A stretch of DNA of 64,000 bases from Zingiber officinale (Eukaryota; Streptophyta; Magnoliopsida; Zingiberales; Zingiberaceae): contig NC_056001.1 in NCBI RefSeq assembly GCF_018446385.1, positions 106,432,436 through 106,496,435 on the forward strand, in the 5' to 3' direction. Position 1 is the first letter of the stretch; each line of letters starts with the position of its first letter. The notes below the pieces were generated by a model, which was given only the letters and a program-made list of their open reading frames with translations, did not search any database and was not told the DNA's origin. Position numbers and translations under genes: made by a program. Below, piece by piece: positions 1 through 12,418 of this stretch.

Positions 1-1029
1 CTTGTGTATATAAGAAGTGTAACGGAAACATGGTGGTATTTCTTGTACTATCGTAGATGATATTTTGTTAATTGGCAACAATGTCAAGGTATTATCGAGG
101 TAAGGGTATGGTTGTCCAAACAATTTGATATGAAGGACTTAGGAGATTGTGCACACATTCTTGGGATCAAAGTTATAAGGGATCGTAAGAAAAGAATATT
201 GTGTCATCCCAAGCTTCATATATAGATACAATCCTTGCTCATTTTAGCATGCAGGATTCCAAGAAAGGTTTCTTACCTTTTAGACATGGAGTAGCTCTAT
301 CTAAAGAGATGTCTCCAAAGACATCGAAAGAGATAGAGGACATGAAAGTAGTTCCTTATGCTTCAGGTGTAGGAAGCCTAATGTATGCAATGCTATATAC
401 GAGACCTGATATCTGCTTTGCCGTGGGCATGGTCAGCAGATATCAGAGTAACCCTGGACAAGGACATCGGACTGCGGTAAAGCATATATTAAAGTACCTA
501 AGAAGGACTCGAGATTATATGCTAGTTTACCAAGCAGACGCTCTGCTTCATGGGTTTTGATTTCCAATCAGATAGGGATAACAGTAAGTCTACATCAGGC
601 TATGTGTTTAATTTAGGAGGTGGAGCCGTTTCATGGAGGAGTGTTAAGCAGAAATGCGTTTCGGACTCAACCATGGAAGCAGAATATGTAGCAGCCTCTA
701 AGGCAGCTAAAGAAGCAGTATGGCTCAGGAACTTTCTAATGGACTTAGATGTGATTCCTGGTTTTCCCAAAATCATCACAATTTATTGTGATAATAGCGG
801 TGCAGTTGCAAACTCGAAGGAACCACGAGCTCATAAGGCAAGTAAACATATAGAGTGCAAGTACCACCTGATACGAGATATCGTGAAGCGAGGAGAAGTT
901 GTCATCGCCAAGATTGCATCAGCGGATAACCTGGCAGATCCTTTCACTAAGGCCCTTCCGGCGAAAGCTTTCGATCGGCATGTGGAGGGAATGGGAATCA
1001 GATGTATGGTAGAAGATATGGCAGCTTAG
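1..1029 (+). pseudogene. Ty1/copia reverse transcriptase end and RNase H (3' end of a pol)
   Basis: C-terminal part of a copia polyprotein entering from the left edge. Near position 50 the YVDD box is recognisable but frame-broken by a missing base compared with the related copy at 7,003. Positions 201-560 hold the RT-RNase H connection (a PDICFAVG-like motif). Positions 550-1,029 hold RNase H, with [25 protein letters not shown] and an HI-x-KYH-x-IR box, ending at a stop at 1,027-1,029. The frame changes around 540-560, so the copy is dead. It is followed at once by a polypurine tract (1,041-1,050) and an LTR, which fixes its orientation. The family looks Angela/TAR-like; that subfamily call is tentative. 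Confidence 0.85.
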
Positions 1030-1050
1030 TCATTAGTATAAGTGGGAGAT

Positions 1051-3459
1051 TGTTGGAGTGTATACTGAAAGCCTAAGCTTTGTAAACATTCATTATGAAT
1101 AAAGAATCACATTTGGTCTAATTGTCTACATTTGTTTGTAGTTGTTCATTTAATTTATATTGTAGATAACATAGTATGTGGTGTCACATGCAGAAGATGA
1201 TGTTATCAGTACCTTATAAATTATAAACAGTAGCTCACGACTAAAATGGAAAGGAACAAACCATTAGAAGGTCGTAGTGTAATTAGGTATTAGTTTATCT
1301 TGACTATATAATTACACTAGTACACTTAGAGTGTATTGAGTAGGACCATTAGAGGTCGTTTCTTTTATACTGACTTTATAAAGGAACAAAGACCTCGGTT
1401 ATTATGGAAGTGTGTGCACTTAATCCTAATATAATAACAAGCACATATGTTTGATATTTATTTCTTTAATTTATCAATGGGTGAGATTTAGTTCGATGAA
1501 TCAATAAACTCGATAAGTTGGGAAATGGTATCACTTATAGTGTGTGTTGTTGATTATAGAAGGAAACTGTGTCCTAGAGATACTAGGTTGATAATGTCCT
1601 CAAGAGGAGCTCATAAAGATTGTCATGTTAAACCCTGCAGGTGGACTTAGTCCGACATGATAATAAGGTTGAGTGGTACTACTCTTGGACTTAGATATTA
1701 ATTAAATGAGTTGTCAGTAACTCACTTAATTAGTGGACATTCGACATCTTAAACACAGGGAGACTAACACACTCATAATAAGAAGGAGCCCAAAAATGTA
1801 ATTTGGGATTGGTGCGGTAGTTCAATGATAGTTCTCTAGTGGAATGAATTATCATTGATAAAATTAAGTTGTGTGTTCGGGGCGAACACGGGATGCTTAA
1901 TTTTATCGGGAGACCAAAACCAATTCCTCCTCTCGGTCCCTATCGTAGCCTCTTATTTGTAGAGTTCTATACCCACCTATACCCACCTTCTATACCCACC
2001 CAATAGGGGTCGGCCAAGCTAGCTTGGGAACAAGCTAGGGCCGGCCTAGGTATGAGATTGGGTGGCCGGCCCTAGCTTGAACCCAAGCTAGTAGGGCCGG
2101 CCAAAATAAATTTAAAAAGAAATTTAATTTTAATTTTTATTATTATGTGGAAGATATAATTTAAAGAGAATTAAAATTAAAATATCTCTCTTGTAAAAGA
2201 TCTACAAAAAATTAAAGAAAGAGATTAGATCTCTTTCCTTATTTGTAGATTGGAGAGATGTTTTATTTTCTCTTTAAAAATTATTCACATGTTGATAAAA
2301 TTAAAATTATAGAAATTTCCTTTTATCAACCATGAAGATATTTTAAAGAGAAATTTTATTTTTTAAAATTTCCGGAAACAAATTAGGAAGTTTTAATTAT
2401 TGATTAAAACTTGTCCAATTTGTTCTCCAATGATGTGGCCGGCCATTGAAGTTTGATTTGGAAAATTTATTTTATTTTTCTAAATTAAATCATGTCAAGG
2501 AAATTGAGGAAATTTTATTGTAATTAAATTTCCTAATTTGCCTAGGCCAAGGAATATAAAAGAAGGGGTGAGGGTGCCTTCATGAGACACAAGATCTATT
2601 ATTTCTCTCCCTCTTTTGTTCCTTGGTGTGGCCGGCCAACCTCTCCCTCTCTTCCTCTTGTGGTGGCCGAATCTCCCTCTTCCATTGGAGCTCTTGTGGT
2701 GGCCGGATACTACTTGGAGAAGAAGAATAAGAAGGAGAGAAAGCTAGCATCTCTTGGAGCTTGGTTAGGATTTTGGTTTTCCTCCTTGGTGAAGTTTTTC
2801 CTTTGTGGCCGAACCTTGCTTGGAGGAGAAGAAGGTGGTTGGTGTTTTCTCATCTTGGTAGATCGTTGCCCACACAACGTCCGAGGTTAGAAGAGGAATA
2901 CGGTAGAAGATCAAGAGGTCTTTCTAGAAGGTATAACTAGTAGTTTTTCCTTTTCCGCATCATGCTAGTTATTTATGGAAATAATACCAAATACAAGAGG
3001 CTTACGTTCTAGTATTTCGAATATGTTTTTCGATGTTGTGTTCTTTTTTTTCTTTCTTTTCCTTGTGATTTGATTGTTCTCTTTGGTTAACCTCAAGTTA
3101 TTTTAGGAAATTAAATATTAGCTTTCTATTAAAGGTTTTGTCTAGTCGGTGGTGGTTGCTCCCATATCCAAGAAGGTCATGTGCCTCACCACGTCAGTAC
3201 TGGGAACCTTTTATGGAAATTAATATTTAATGGAATTAATAACTTAAGGAGACTTGGGTCGAACGTGTTAAGTTCCGCAGGAGATCCAAGTCAAAACCTA
3301 AAAGAACAAATAGATTAAGTTTTGGATCAAACGTGTTAAGTTCCGTAGGCGATCCAAAATTTAATTTAAAAGAACACATGGTAGCTAGGAAAAGGTTCAG
3401 ATCTTTGTACAAAATTTTTGTACAGTGGAACCTATAGGTTTTCCGAGTAGCAACCAACA
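1051..3459 (+). repeat. Long LTR 1 of copia family A
   Basis: Starts TGTTGGAGTG directly after the purine tract agtgggaga and ends ...CAACCAACA, so it has TG...CA-type ends. It is 2,409 bp, long for copia. It recurs at 7,971-10,573 and inverted at 22,099-24,502. Inside are several GGCCGGCC boxes (about 2,040-2,110, 2,440, 2,632) set in inverted AAGCTAGCTT-type sequence, a hairpin around 1,872-1,888 (GTGTTCGGGGCGAACAC) and a GTAC...GTAC palindrome near 3,408-3,423. A 102-codon open frame at 2,582-2,890 lies inside the LTR and is not regarded as a gene. Confidence 0.85.
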
Positions 3460-4880
3460 TGGACATGTCAAGGGCATTATTTTCTGTGTGCATGATTGTA
3501 TGTAACTAATACAGAAGGAGCTGTATTAGCCCTAGGATTTTAGAATTTTATTTTCGATCTATATTACATGTACATTCCCTCGAGGAATATAGGATCGATA
3601 TATGTAAAATTCTATTTTTGTCGCGGATCGGATGCTTGCAAGGCGTGGTACTTTTGGAGCACCAGAGGCGCAGCGGAATAAGAAGCAAGATGGATACGAC
3701 GATTCTACCCAATTGCGGTGGCTAAAGATGGCAGCAGCTGGGGTTGAAGCATACAGAGGACAGTGATGGAAAAAGGCCATAATAGTTGGAAAATAATTTC
3801 CATATTTATTGTTTTTATTTACTGTGATGTGTGTGTATGCATGTGATGTATGCTAGGATAGTTTAAAATTCCTCACTCTAAATAACTAAGTAGGAGAGGG
3901 ATTTATTTTAATAAATTCCACGGTCTCCATTACTAGTTTGTAAGTGATGCAAAAAAACTTGCGCGTTGGCTCTGAGTGCCTTCCTCCATATCGGATGAGT
4001 TTGTTTGCGGATCACTAGATCAAACTTCCATTTAGGATGACTATAGGAAATTAATTAAGAGCGTGTGATCTTCCCCATCGGAAGGGCACAATCTTATTAA
4101 TGGACTTAGTGTCAAGTAATGGTATATACTTAGGTACGTCTAATAGTATCCTCCCCATCGGAGTCACTGCTATTATTTGTGTGACCAAAGGAAAACCAAC
4201 TATTAATTTGTCAAAAAGATAAGTTGACAAGATATTAAAATTAAAACCCCCTCTTACAAATGTCGAGTTTTTGTATACGTCCACACTATCGTGGCATACA
4301 AAATTCACGGTTTATGAGGTAATTTTATTTGTCAGGATGACAAAAAAATAAAATTAATGGGAAAAACTCCTCTTACAAATGTTTGGTTTTGTATACGTCC
4401 ATACTATCGTGGCATACAAAATTCACGGTGTTTGAGGTAATTTTATTTGTCATAAAGATTTATTGACAAGATAATTAATTGGTAAAACCCTCCTCTTACA
4501 AATATTCAAATTTGTATATGTCCACACTATCGTGGCATGCAAAATTCTCAGTGTTTGAGGTGTTGGTGAATTTAAATAATATTGTTTGAGGAATCAATGT
4601 TATTTTAAATTCAAAGTTTTGACCAAATTTTTTGATCAAAGATAGACCAACTATTTATTTTATTTGTCATGAAGTTAGAATGACGAGATAATAAAATTAA
4701 TGGACAAAATCTCTTTTTGTATACGTCCACACTATCATGGCATACAAAATTCACGGAATTTTAAAGTGTTGGTCTTGATCAAATATTTTTGTGATTCTTA
4801 GGATTTTAAATGTTTGTCAATCCCCTAGTTGTTATACTATAGAAAAGACTTAGTAGTCCCAATTGTAATGATTGGAAATA
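3460..4880 (+). repeat. Untranslated leader / decayed gag region of copia family A
   Basis: Follows LTR 1 without a recognisable tRNA-Met PBS. No gag domain is readable. From about 4,190 to 4,757 there is an imperfect repeat series: the motif GTATACGTCCACACTATCG-TGGCATACAAAATTCACGG begins at 4,273, 4,391, 4,514 and 4,719, spacing 118, 123 and 205 bp. The same motif marks the inner end of the family A copy at about 27,760-27,779. Confidence 0.6.
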
Positions 4881-4884
4881 GGAC

Positions 4885-7800
4885 TTGGACATTAAGGTAG
4901 ACTGTCTTCTTAGAACTGAGAACAATATAGGTGTAGTTGTCGAAACATGTTTAGTGGTGTTATCTACCAGTACTTGGAGTGTAGATACAGATGCCACTAA
5001 TCATGTCTGCAATTCATTGCAGGGTTCTAGGAAACCTGATAGCTATATGAAAAAGGAAAACACTCTCTACATGGGCACTACTGCAAAAGTAGCAGCTGTT
5101 GCAGTGAGAGATGTTTATCCTCTGATAGGAATAAAATATGGATTTTCAGAAATTATCTTTACGTACTAAGTTTAGAAAGAACCTGATCTCGGTTTCTAAA
5201 CAATTAAAGAATAGATATTCTATCTATTTTGATAACAAACTTGTTATTAAGAAAAATAGGGAAGTTATCTATTCTGGTACGTTGGTTGAAAATTTATAAT
5301 CCAATAACTCCCACGATGCAATAAATGGAAATTAATAACACATTTTCTAACTTTAATAAGAGAAAGTAACCTTCGGAAATGAACCAATCATATTTTTGAC
5401 ATCTAAGGCTAGGTTATATTAACTTGAGTAGGATTCAAAGGATAATAATCAATGAACTCTTGGGTTCATTGGTAGTGGAAATCTTTCCAACCTGCGAGTC
5501 TTACTTGGAAGGAAAAATAACCAAGAAGCTTTTAAGTCTAAGGGGTATGGAGCCAAAGATATGTTGGAATTAGTTCATTCTGATTTGTGTAGACTTTTGA
5601 CTATCTAGGCAAGAGGTTGTTATCAAATATTTCATCTCTTTTATAGACGATTATTCGAGATAAGGATACATTTACTTGACACACCGCAAGTCTAAGTGCT
5701 TTGATTAGTTCAAAGAGTACTAGGCTGATGTGGAGTAACGTCAAGATAAAAGTATCAAAACACTACGGTTAAATCATAGTGACAAGAACCTCTTAGGAGA
5801 GCTTAGGAGTCACTTATCAAAAGACGGGACTCAATCCCAATTAACTGCACCTAGTACACCCCAACAGAATGGTATAGAAAAAGAAGGTATAGAACTCTTA
5901 TGGAAATGAGTAGATTGATGATGAGTTATTCATAAAATTACCAAATTCATTTTAAGGATATACTCTGAAAATGAAAGTGAACATAGTACATTCCAAGTCA
6001 GAACTCTATACTCATATAGAATTGCTGAATAGGTGTAAGTCTATTTTGAAGCATATTCAGATTCGGGTAGTCTAACACATATGTTGAAGAGAGACAATGA
6101 TAAGTTGGACAGGAGTTCACTTATTTGTGGGTTATCCTAGATAAATGAAAGTAGGTTTATAGTCTTAAAAATCAGAAGGTCATTGTTAGCATCAATGACC
6201 GATTTTTAGAAGAGGACTATATAATAAACCACAAGCCCATAAGTAAATTTATTCTTAAGAAAATAATAAAGGACATGTCTAATCTAGTACCAACTGTACA
6301 AGATGAAATATCACAAGAAACTACAACATGTATCACAATTGATACACAATTATAGACAGTACCTTATCGTAGTGGGAGGGTTGTCAAACAATCTAAAAGA
6401 TTCATGTTTTGGGATAGTCTTTGGACTTGATCCAAAATGAGTCCAAAGATCCAAAATGAACATGAGCTTGATCCCGGACACATGATGAAGCACTCCAAGA
6501 TAAAGATGCAGCATCTTGGCAAAGAGCAATAAATACAGAATTAGAATATATATTCTAGAAGCTTGTAGAACCACCAGATGGTGTAAAAGCCATGAGGTGT
6601 AAAAGGTCTACAATAGGAAAAGAGGATAGACGGGAAGGTAGAAACTTTCAAAGCAAGGTTTGTTGAAAAAGGAAACTTTTTCACCGGTAGTCATGCTTAA
6701 GTCTATCCGGATTCTTTTATCTATTGCTACTCATATAGACTATGAGATTAAACAAATGGATGTCAAGACATCTTTCTTTTATGGAAGTCTTGAAGAATGC
6801 ATTCATATAAAGCAACCAGAGAGGTTCATTGCAAAGGGCAAAGAGCATCTAGTATGTAAGCTCAATCGGTCTATGGACTGAAGTAAAGCTTCAAAGTCTT
6901 GGTTCATCCGGTTTAATGAAGTAATCCAGTATTATGGATTTAGTTACTAGATAAGTCTTGTGTATACAAGAAGTGTGATGGAAACGTGGTGGTATTTCTT
7001 GTACTATACGTAGATGACATTTTTGATAGTTGGAAACAATATCAAGGTGTTATCGGAAGTAAGGGTATGGTTGTCCAAGCAATTTGTCATGAAGGACTTA
7101 GGAGAGTGAGCACATATTCTTGGGATCAAGGATCGCAAGAAAAGAATATTATGCTTATCCCAAGATTCATATATCGATACAGTTCTTGCTCATTTTAGCA
7201 TGCAAAACTCCAAGAAAGGTTTCTTACTTTTCAGGCATGGAGTAACTTTATCTAAAGAGATGTCTCCAAAGACATCAAAATAGATAGAGGACATGAAGGC
7301 AGTTCCTTATGCCTCGGCTGTCGAAAGCCTAATGTATGTAATGTACGAGACAAGATATCTATTTTGTCCAGGGCATAGTTAGCAAATATCGAAGTAACCA
7401 GGACCGGGACACTAGACTGTCGTAAAGCATTTGCTAGGCAGATAATTTGATCCCTATGGGTTACACGAATTTTGATTTCCAATCAGATAGGGACAATAGT
7501 AAATCGACCTCGGGGTTTTTGTGTTTAATTTAGGAGGTAAAGTCATAACTATGGAGAAGTGTTAAGCATAGGTGCTTTTCAGACTCCACTATGGAAGTTG
7601 AGTATATGACAGCCTCAGAGACAACCATAGAAGCTGAATGACTCAGTAACCTCAAGATGGACTTAGATATGATTTCTGGTTTGTCCAAAGATTATTACAA
7701 TTTATTGTAATAATATTGGTGCAATAGCAAATTCGAAGAAACCATGAGTCCAAAAGGCAAGTAAACACAATAGAGCACAAGTACCACCCAATATGAGACA

Positions 7801-7968
7801 TCGTATAACGAGAAGAAGTTGTTGCCGCCTATATTGCATCAAGTGATAACCTGTAGATCTTTTCACTAAGGTCCTTAAGGCAAGAGCTTTTGATGGACAT
7901 ATTGAAGGGTTGGGAATCAGATGTATGGCAGCAGATATGACAGCTTAGTCTTTAAGTATAAATGGGAG
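4885..7968 (+). pseudogene. Decayed copia family A pol
   Basis: Order protease, integrase, RT, RNase H on the plus strand, broken by many stops and frameshifts. Protease is at 4,885-5,169 (WSVDTDATNHVCNSLQG), where the catalytic D-S/T-G-A reads D-T-D-A. The GAG-pre-integrase and integrase traces run about 5,390-5,900, ending in a PQQNG-like box. RT is at 6,660-6,881 (LLSIATHIDYEIKQMDVKT) and 6,986-7,060 (FLVLYVDDI). RNase H traces run 7,440-7,947. It is flanked by LTR 1 and LTR 2 in the same orientation, so with the upstream copy it makes a tandem LTR-internal-LTR array, probably by unequal recombination. Confidence 0.8.
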
Positions 7969-7970
7969 AT

Positions 7971-10573
7971 TGTTAGGATGTATACTAAAAGCCTAGCTTT
8001 TGGTATAAACATTTATTTAGAAATAAGAATCGCATTGGTCAAATGTCTACATTTATGATAAATGTAGTTGTTCAATTAATTTATATTGTAGATAACATGG
8101 TGTGTGGTGTCACACATAGAGGATCATGTTATCAGCACCTTATAAATTATAAACAGTTGCTCACGACTAAGATGGAAAGGAACGAACCATTGGAATAGTC
8201 GTAGTGTAATTAGGTATTAATTTATCTTGACTAATAAATTACACTAGTACACTCTAAGTGTATTGAGTAGGACCATTTTAGGTAAGTTCTTTTTATACTG
8301 ACTTGATAAAAGAACCAGACCTTAGTTATTATGGAAGTGTGTGCTCTTAATCCTAATATAATAACAAGCACATATATTTGATATTTATTTCTTTAATTTA
8401 TCAATGGGTGAGATTTAGTTCAATAAATCAATAAGCCCGATAAGTTGGGAAATGATATCACTTATAGTGTGTGTTGTTGATTATAGAAGAAAATTGTGTC
8501 CTAGTGATCTAGGTTGAGAATGACCCCAAGAGGATCTCATAAGGATTGTCATGTTAAACCTTGCAGGTGGACTTAGTCTGACAAGACGATAAGGTTGAGT
8601 GGTACTACTCTTGGACTACGATATTAATTAAGTGAGTTGTCAGTAACTCATTTTATTAGTGGACATTCATTATCTTAAACACAAGGAGACTAACACACTC
8701 ATAATAAGAAGAAGCCCAAAATGTAATTTGGGATTGGTGCGGTAGTTCAATAATAGTTCTTTAGTGGAATGAATTATTATTGATGAAATTAAGTTATGTG
8801 TTCGGGGCGAACACAGGATGCTTAATTTCATCGGGAGACCAAAATCAATTCCTCCTCTCGGTCCCTATCGTAGCCTCTTGTATATAGAGATTTATACCCA
8901 CCACATACCCACCTTCTTATCCATCCTAATGGGGCCGGCCAAGCTAGCTTGGAACCCAAGCTAGGGTCGGCCAAGACCAAGTGGATGAGCCAAGTTAGTG
9001 GCCGGCCAAAGCTTGGGTCCCAAGTTTAGGTGGTCGGCCACTAGAATATTAAAAAGTGTTTTTATTAAAATTATTTCTTATGTGGATATCATGGTTTTAA
9101 AAGACAGTTTAAAATTTAAATCTTTCCTTTTATAGCTTTCTACAAAAGATTAAGAATAGATTTGAAATCTTTCCTTATTTGTAGATTGAAAGGAGATTTT
9201 AATTTTGAGAAAACTTTCCTTTTTATCCATGATCATAATTTAAAAGAGAGTTTTAAAAATTAAATATTCTCTTTTATTAGTTTCTACAAAAGATTAAGAA
9301 AAGATTTGATATCTTTTCTTATTTGTAGATTGAAAAGAGATTTTAATTTTTAGAGATAACTTTCCTTTTTGGAAATTATCCACATGTTTAAAAGAAAGAT
9401 TTTAATTTATAAAATTTCCTTTTTATAATCCATCATGAAGGGAAAAATTATTGGAGAAATTTTTTATAAATTTTCAGAAATAAATTAAGAAGTTTTAATT
9501 TTTGTTTTAATTAAAACTCTCCTTGTTTTGGGGAAATAAGTTGTCGGCCATGTAATAATGAAAAGGAAAATTATTTTTGATTAAATTAATTTTTCCTTTT
9601 CATGGCAAAAGAATTAAGGAAGTTTTTAATTAAATTTCCTTATTTGCCAAGACCAAGGAATATAAAAGAGGAGGTAGAGATGCCTTCATGGTGAACGACT
9701 CTATTATTTTTCTTCCTCTCTTTTCTTCCTTGGTGGTGGCCGGCCCTATTATTTTCCCCTCTTCCTTTTCTTCTTCATTGGCCGGACCTTGTAATCTCAT
9801 GGAGCTTGAAGATGGCCGGATTTTAGTATGGAGAAGAAGGAGAGAAAGGAAGAATCCCTTGGAGCTTGGTGGTGGTGACCGAACCACATCTATTCATGGA
9901 ATATTTGTGGTGGCTGAATCATGCTTAGAGAAGAAGGTGGATTAGGTGGATTCTCATCTCGGTAGATCGTTGCCCACACAATGTCCGGGATAAGAAGAGG
10001 AATACAGTAGAAGATCTAGAGGTCGTTGTATATAAAGGAAGGTATAATTAGTAATTAATTTTCGCATCATAATATTTGTATTTCTTTTGTATGAATTCCA
10101 AACACAAGAGGCATTAGATTCTAGATTTTCGGATTTGTTTCGAAGATGTGTTTCTTTTTGTTTTGTTTTTCGAATTTGTGATTCGATTGTTCTTTTTGGT
10201 TAACCTAGAGTTATTTAAGGAAATAAATATTAACTTTCCTTAAAAGGCTTTGCCTACGCGGTGGTGGTTGCTCCCATATCCAAGAAGGCCATGTGCCTCG
10301 CCATGCAGTCCTGGAAGCCAATTTTAGAAATTAATATTTATGGAATTAATAACTTAGGTAGATTTGAATCAATAGTGTTAAGTTCCACTTGCGATTCAAA
10401 TCTAAACCATTAAGAACAGATAAGTTAAATTTGGAATCAATGATGTTAAGTTCCGTCTGCGATTCCTAATTTAACTTCTAAAGAACACAATAGGTTATTT
10501 AAGGAAAAGTTCGACACTCGTACAAAATTTTTGTACAGTGGAACCGGTATGATTTTTCTAGGACTAGCCAACA
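7971..10573 (+). repeat. Long LTR 2 of copia family A
   Basis: Begins TGTTAGGATG after the purine tract aatgggaga and ends ...GACTAGCCAACA. It is 2,603 bp, about 200 bp longer than LTR 1, and over the first 400 bp clearly diverged from it (roughly 85-88 % by eye), while its start is closer to the inverted copy at 24,502. It contains the same GGCCGGCC boxes (8,933 onward), the GTGTTCGGGGCGAACAC hairpin (8,799-8,815) and the terminal GTACAAAATTTTTGTAC palindrome. Open frames at 9,630-9,945 on both strands are within the LTR and are discounted. Confidence 0.85.
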
Positions 10574-11363
10574 GTCCGATCTCCAAGGAGCGTAACAACT
10601 CTATCAGCTCAGTATGACGGACCCGGTCATCCTCTCGGAAGCTGGATAGGTCACGTCGAATGCCACACCCCAGAGGAGTCCCTACCAGCTCCCTTGTACC
10701 GGTGACAATATGAAGTATAAGTACATATAACCACAGACATACTCATCAGCAGTATACAACATCCCACACGGTTGGATAAATAACACAACCACGCAGTTTT
10801 AATAGCAGCCCACATGGCTAGATAAATAACACAACCACGCAGTTTTAATAGCAACACACACGACTGAACATAACACAGCGGAAATAACAAAATAAGGAAC
10901 ATAAAATAACAGAACAACTAACTGCGAGCCGGCTTGGCTTGACATAATATTAACAAACCAAACACTAGATACCACAACCAATACTCCAAATAATAGAATA
11001 CACAAATACAAGCACAAGTATAAAACCAAAATACAAATAGCGGAAGGAATACCAAAATCATAAGATCATCCTCGAATGTGACGTGGGACTGGCGGGCAAG
11101 TTCTCCAGGCGACTCCATAACTCCTTTACCTGCTACTTGGCGAAATAACTAGTTTACGGGGTGGTCAGTATAAAGACTCAGCGGGTAATAGACAGATAGT
11201 GCATGAACATAATGCAGAACTAGAGATACAAAAGTATACAGTCTCGTTGAGAAAATAGCAGATACAATAGTGAAATCATAATAAGTGTCCATACCTGAAA
11301 CCATATCAATTCGAGAGTAGTGGTAGCTGGAGGTCAATTTAAAACTTCATCCAAAACGTCATA
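10574..11363. other. No gene seen; unclassified repeat-like DNA
   Basis: No coding signature. A perfect-looking 46 bp tandem duplication lies at 10,765-10,810 and 10,811-10,856, sharing the core GATAAATAACACAACCACGC. Small minus-strand open frames here are hydrophobic low-complexity strings without domain character. The sequence resembles LTR or UTR material but I cannot assign a family. Confidence 0.5.
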
Positions 11364-11789
11364 TTGAGAATAGTAACCTCCCTACATATTGACGTCACCA
11401 GAGGTGATATCCGAGTCCTGACTCAGTTTGACATCGTAGGATCTAGGAACTTTTCTCTAGGAGGTATCCAGATAGATGATGAGGGTGCCATATCTTGGCG
11501 GAGGGGGGCACAGCACCAGCCTGACCCAGATGCCCAGGAGGAGGCAGAGCAAGATGAGTTTATGGTCGCACTATTCGACGAGGCCGCACTGGCCCCGACA
11601 CCACCTCCAGCCCGAGCACCACGTCCCACTCCTCGCACTCTAGGCATCCGAGTCGCCGGACTTGAGCTATCTATGATGAGTCTCCATCAAGAGGTCTCTG
11701 ATTTTCATCGAGGTATGCGGCAGGAGGTCACTGACCTACGATGGGAGATGCGGCAGGAGGTCTCCGACTTGCGACGGGACGTGCAATAG
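11364..11789 (+). CDS. Uncharacterised 141-codon open frame with C-terminal coiled coil
   Basis: Unrecognised. The middle is acidic and rich in Ala, Gln, Glu and Pro (residues 45-95). The C-terminal 45 residues carry three near-repeats of a heptad-like unit, RQEVSDLR / RQEVTDLR, typical of a coiled coil. Similar coiled-coil tails end the 3' ORFs of plant LTR retrotransposons, including the one at 40,959-42,419, so this is more likely a transposon ORF fragment than a host gene. It is cut off just before a Cassandra LTR at 11,808. Confidence 0.35.
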   Translation: MRIVTSLHIDVTRGDIRVLTQFDIVGSRNFSLGGIQIDDEGAISWRRGAQHQPDPDAQEEAEQDEFMVALFDEAALAPTPPPARAPRPTPRTLGIRVAGLELSMMSLHQEVSDFHRGMRQEVTDLRWEMRQEVSDLRRDVQ

Positions 11790-11807
11790 GAGATCTCTGA
11801 CCTTCAA

Positions 11808-12418
11808 TGTAACGCCTTAGCCCGGGTGGGTCCACTCGGACCGAACCGGGAACGCCACCAGAATTGTCCATCGGTTGACGACTAGCTCCACAAACCACCG
11901 AAAATCCTTTCAGCGTGCTTTGTCCTCACTCGCACACACCCTGAGAAACTTCCCAGGAGGTCACCCATCCTAAGATTTCTCCAAGCCAAGCACGCTTAAC
12001 TTTGGAGTTCTTAAGTTTGGGCTTCCAAAATAGAAAGTGCACCTTAGTGATATGGATAATACCATCTAACCTTTTAAGCCATACTTAACCAGAATCTCAG
12101 AATCGGGGTATTACAATCACCCCCACTTAAAGACACAACGTCTTCGTTGTGTAACCACAAATCACACCACAGACAAATCCCATAATCTCCTTCGCTAGGT
12201 GGTGCCCTGGGTGCTCCTACCACAGGCACACTCACGGTCGCAAGGTCACTCTGATACCATCTGTAATGCCCCGGCCCGGGCGGGCCCCACCCGGACCGAA
12301 CCGGGAATACCACTAGAATTGTCCATCGGTTGACGACTAGCTCCACAGACCACCGAAGATCCTTTCAGCGTGCTTTGTCCTCACTCGAACACACCCTGGG
12401 AAACTTTCCAAGAGGTCA
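11808..12418 (-). mobile_element. Cassandra TRIM retrotransposon, 5' LTR truncated
   Basis: On the minus strand: a truncated 5' LTR at 12,262-12,418, PBS TGGTATCAGA at 12,250-12,259 (tRNA-Met type), an internal region of only 146 bp with no coding capacity, a purine tract (AAGTGGGGGTGAT) next to 12,116, and a complete 308 bp 3' LTR at 11,808-12,115 with TGTAAT...TTACA ends. The tiny internal domain and the 5S-like stretch in the LTR identify Cassandra, a non-autonomous terminal-repeat retrotransposon in miniature. The right LTR stops inside the 5S-like segment, at the junction with Sirevirus gag sequence. Confidence 0.88.
11947..12009 (-). promoter_or_regulatory. 5S rRNA-like internal promoter region in the Cassandra LTR
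   Basis: On the minus strand the sequence reads AACTCCAAAGTTAAGCGTGC, then TTGG, and further on GGATGGGTGACCTCCTGGGA. These match box A and box C of plant 5S rRNA genes, which bind TFIIIA and recruit RNA polymerase III. The spacer between the boxes differs from a true 5S gene and the 5' part of 5S is missing, so it is not a functional rRNA gene. Confidence 0.88.

Noticed and set aside
2582-2890. 102-codon open frame as a gene
   Set aside because: It lies wholly inside a copia LTR, and the corresponding stretches of the other two LTR copies do not preserve it.
11947-12009. Functional 5S rRNA gene
   Set aside because: Only part of the 5S sequence is present, the region between boxes A and C is changed, and it sits in a retrotransposon LTR.
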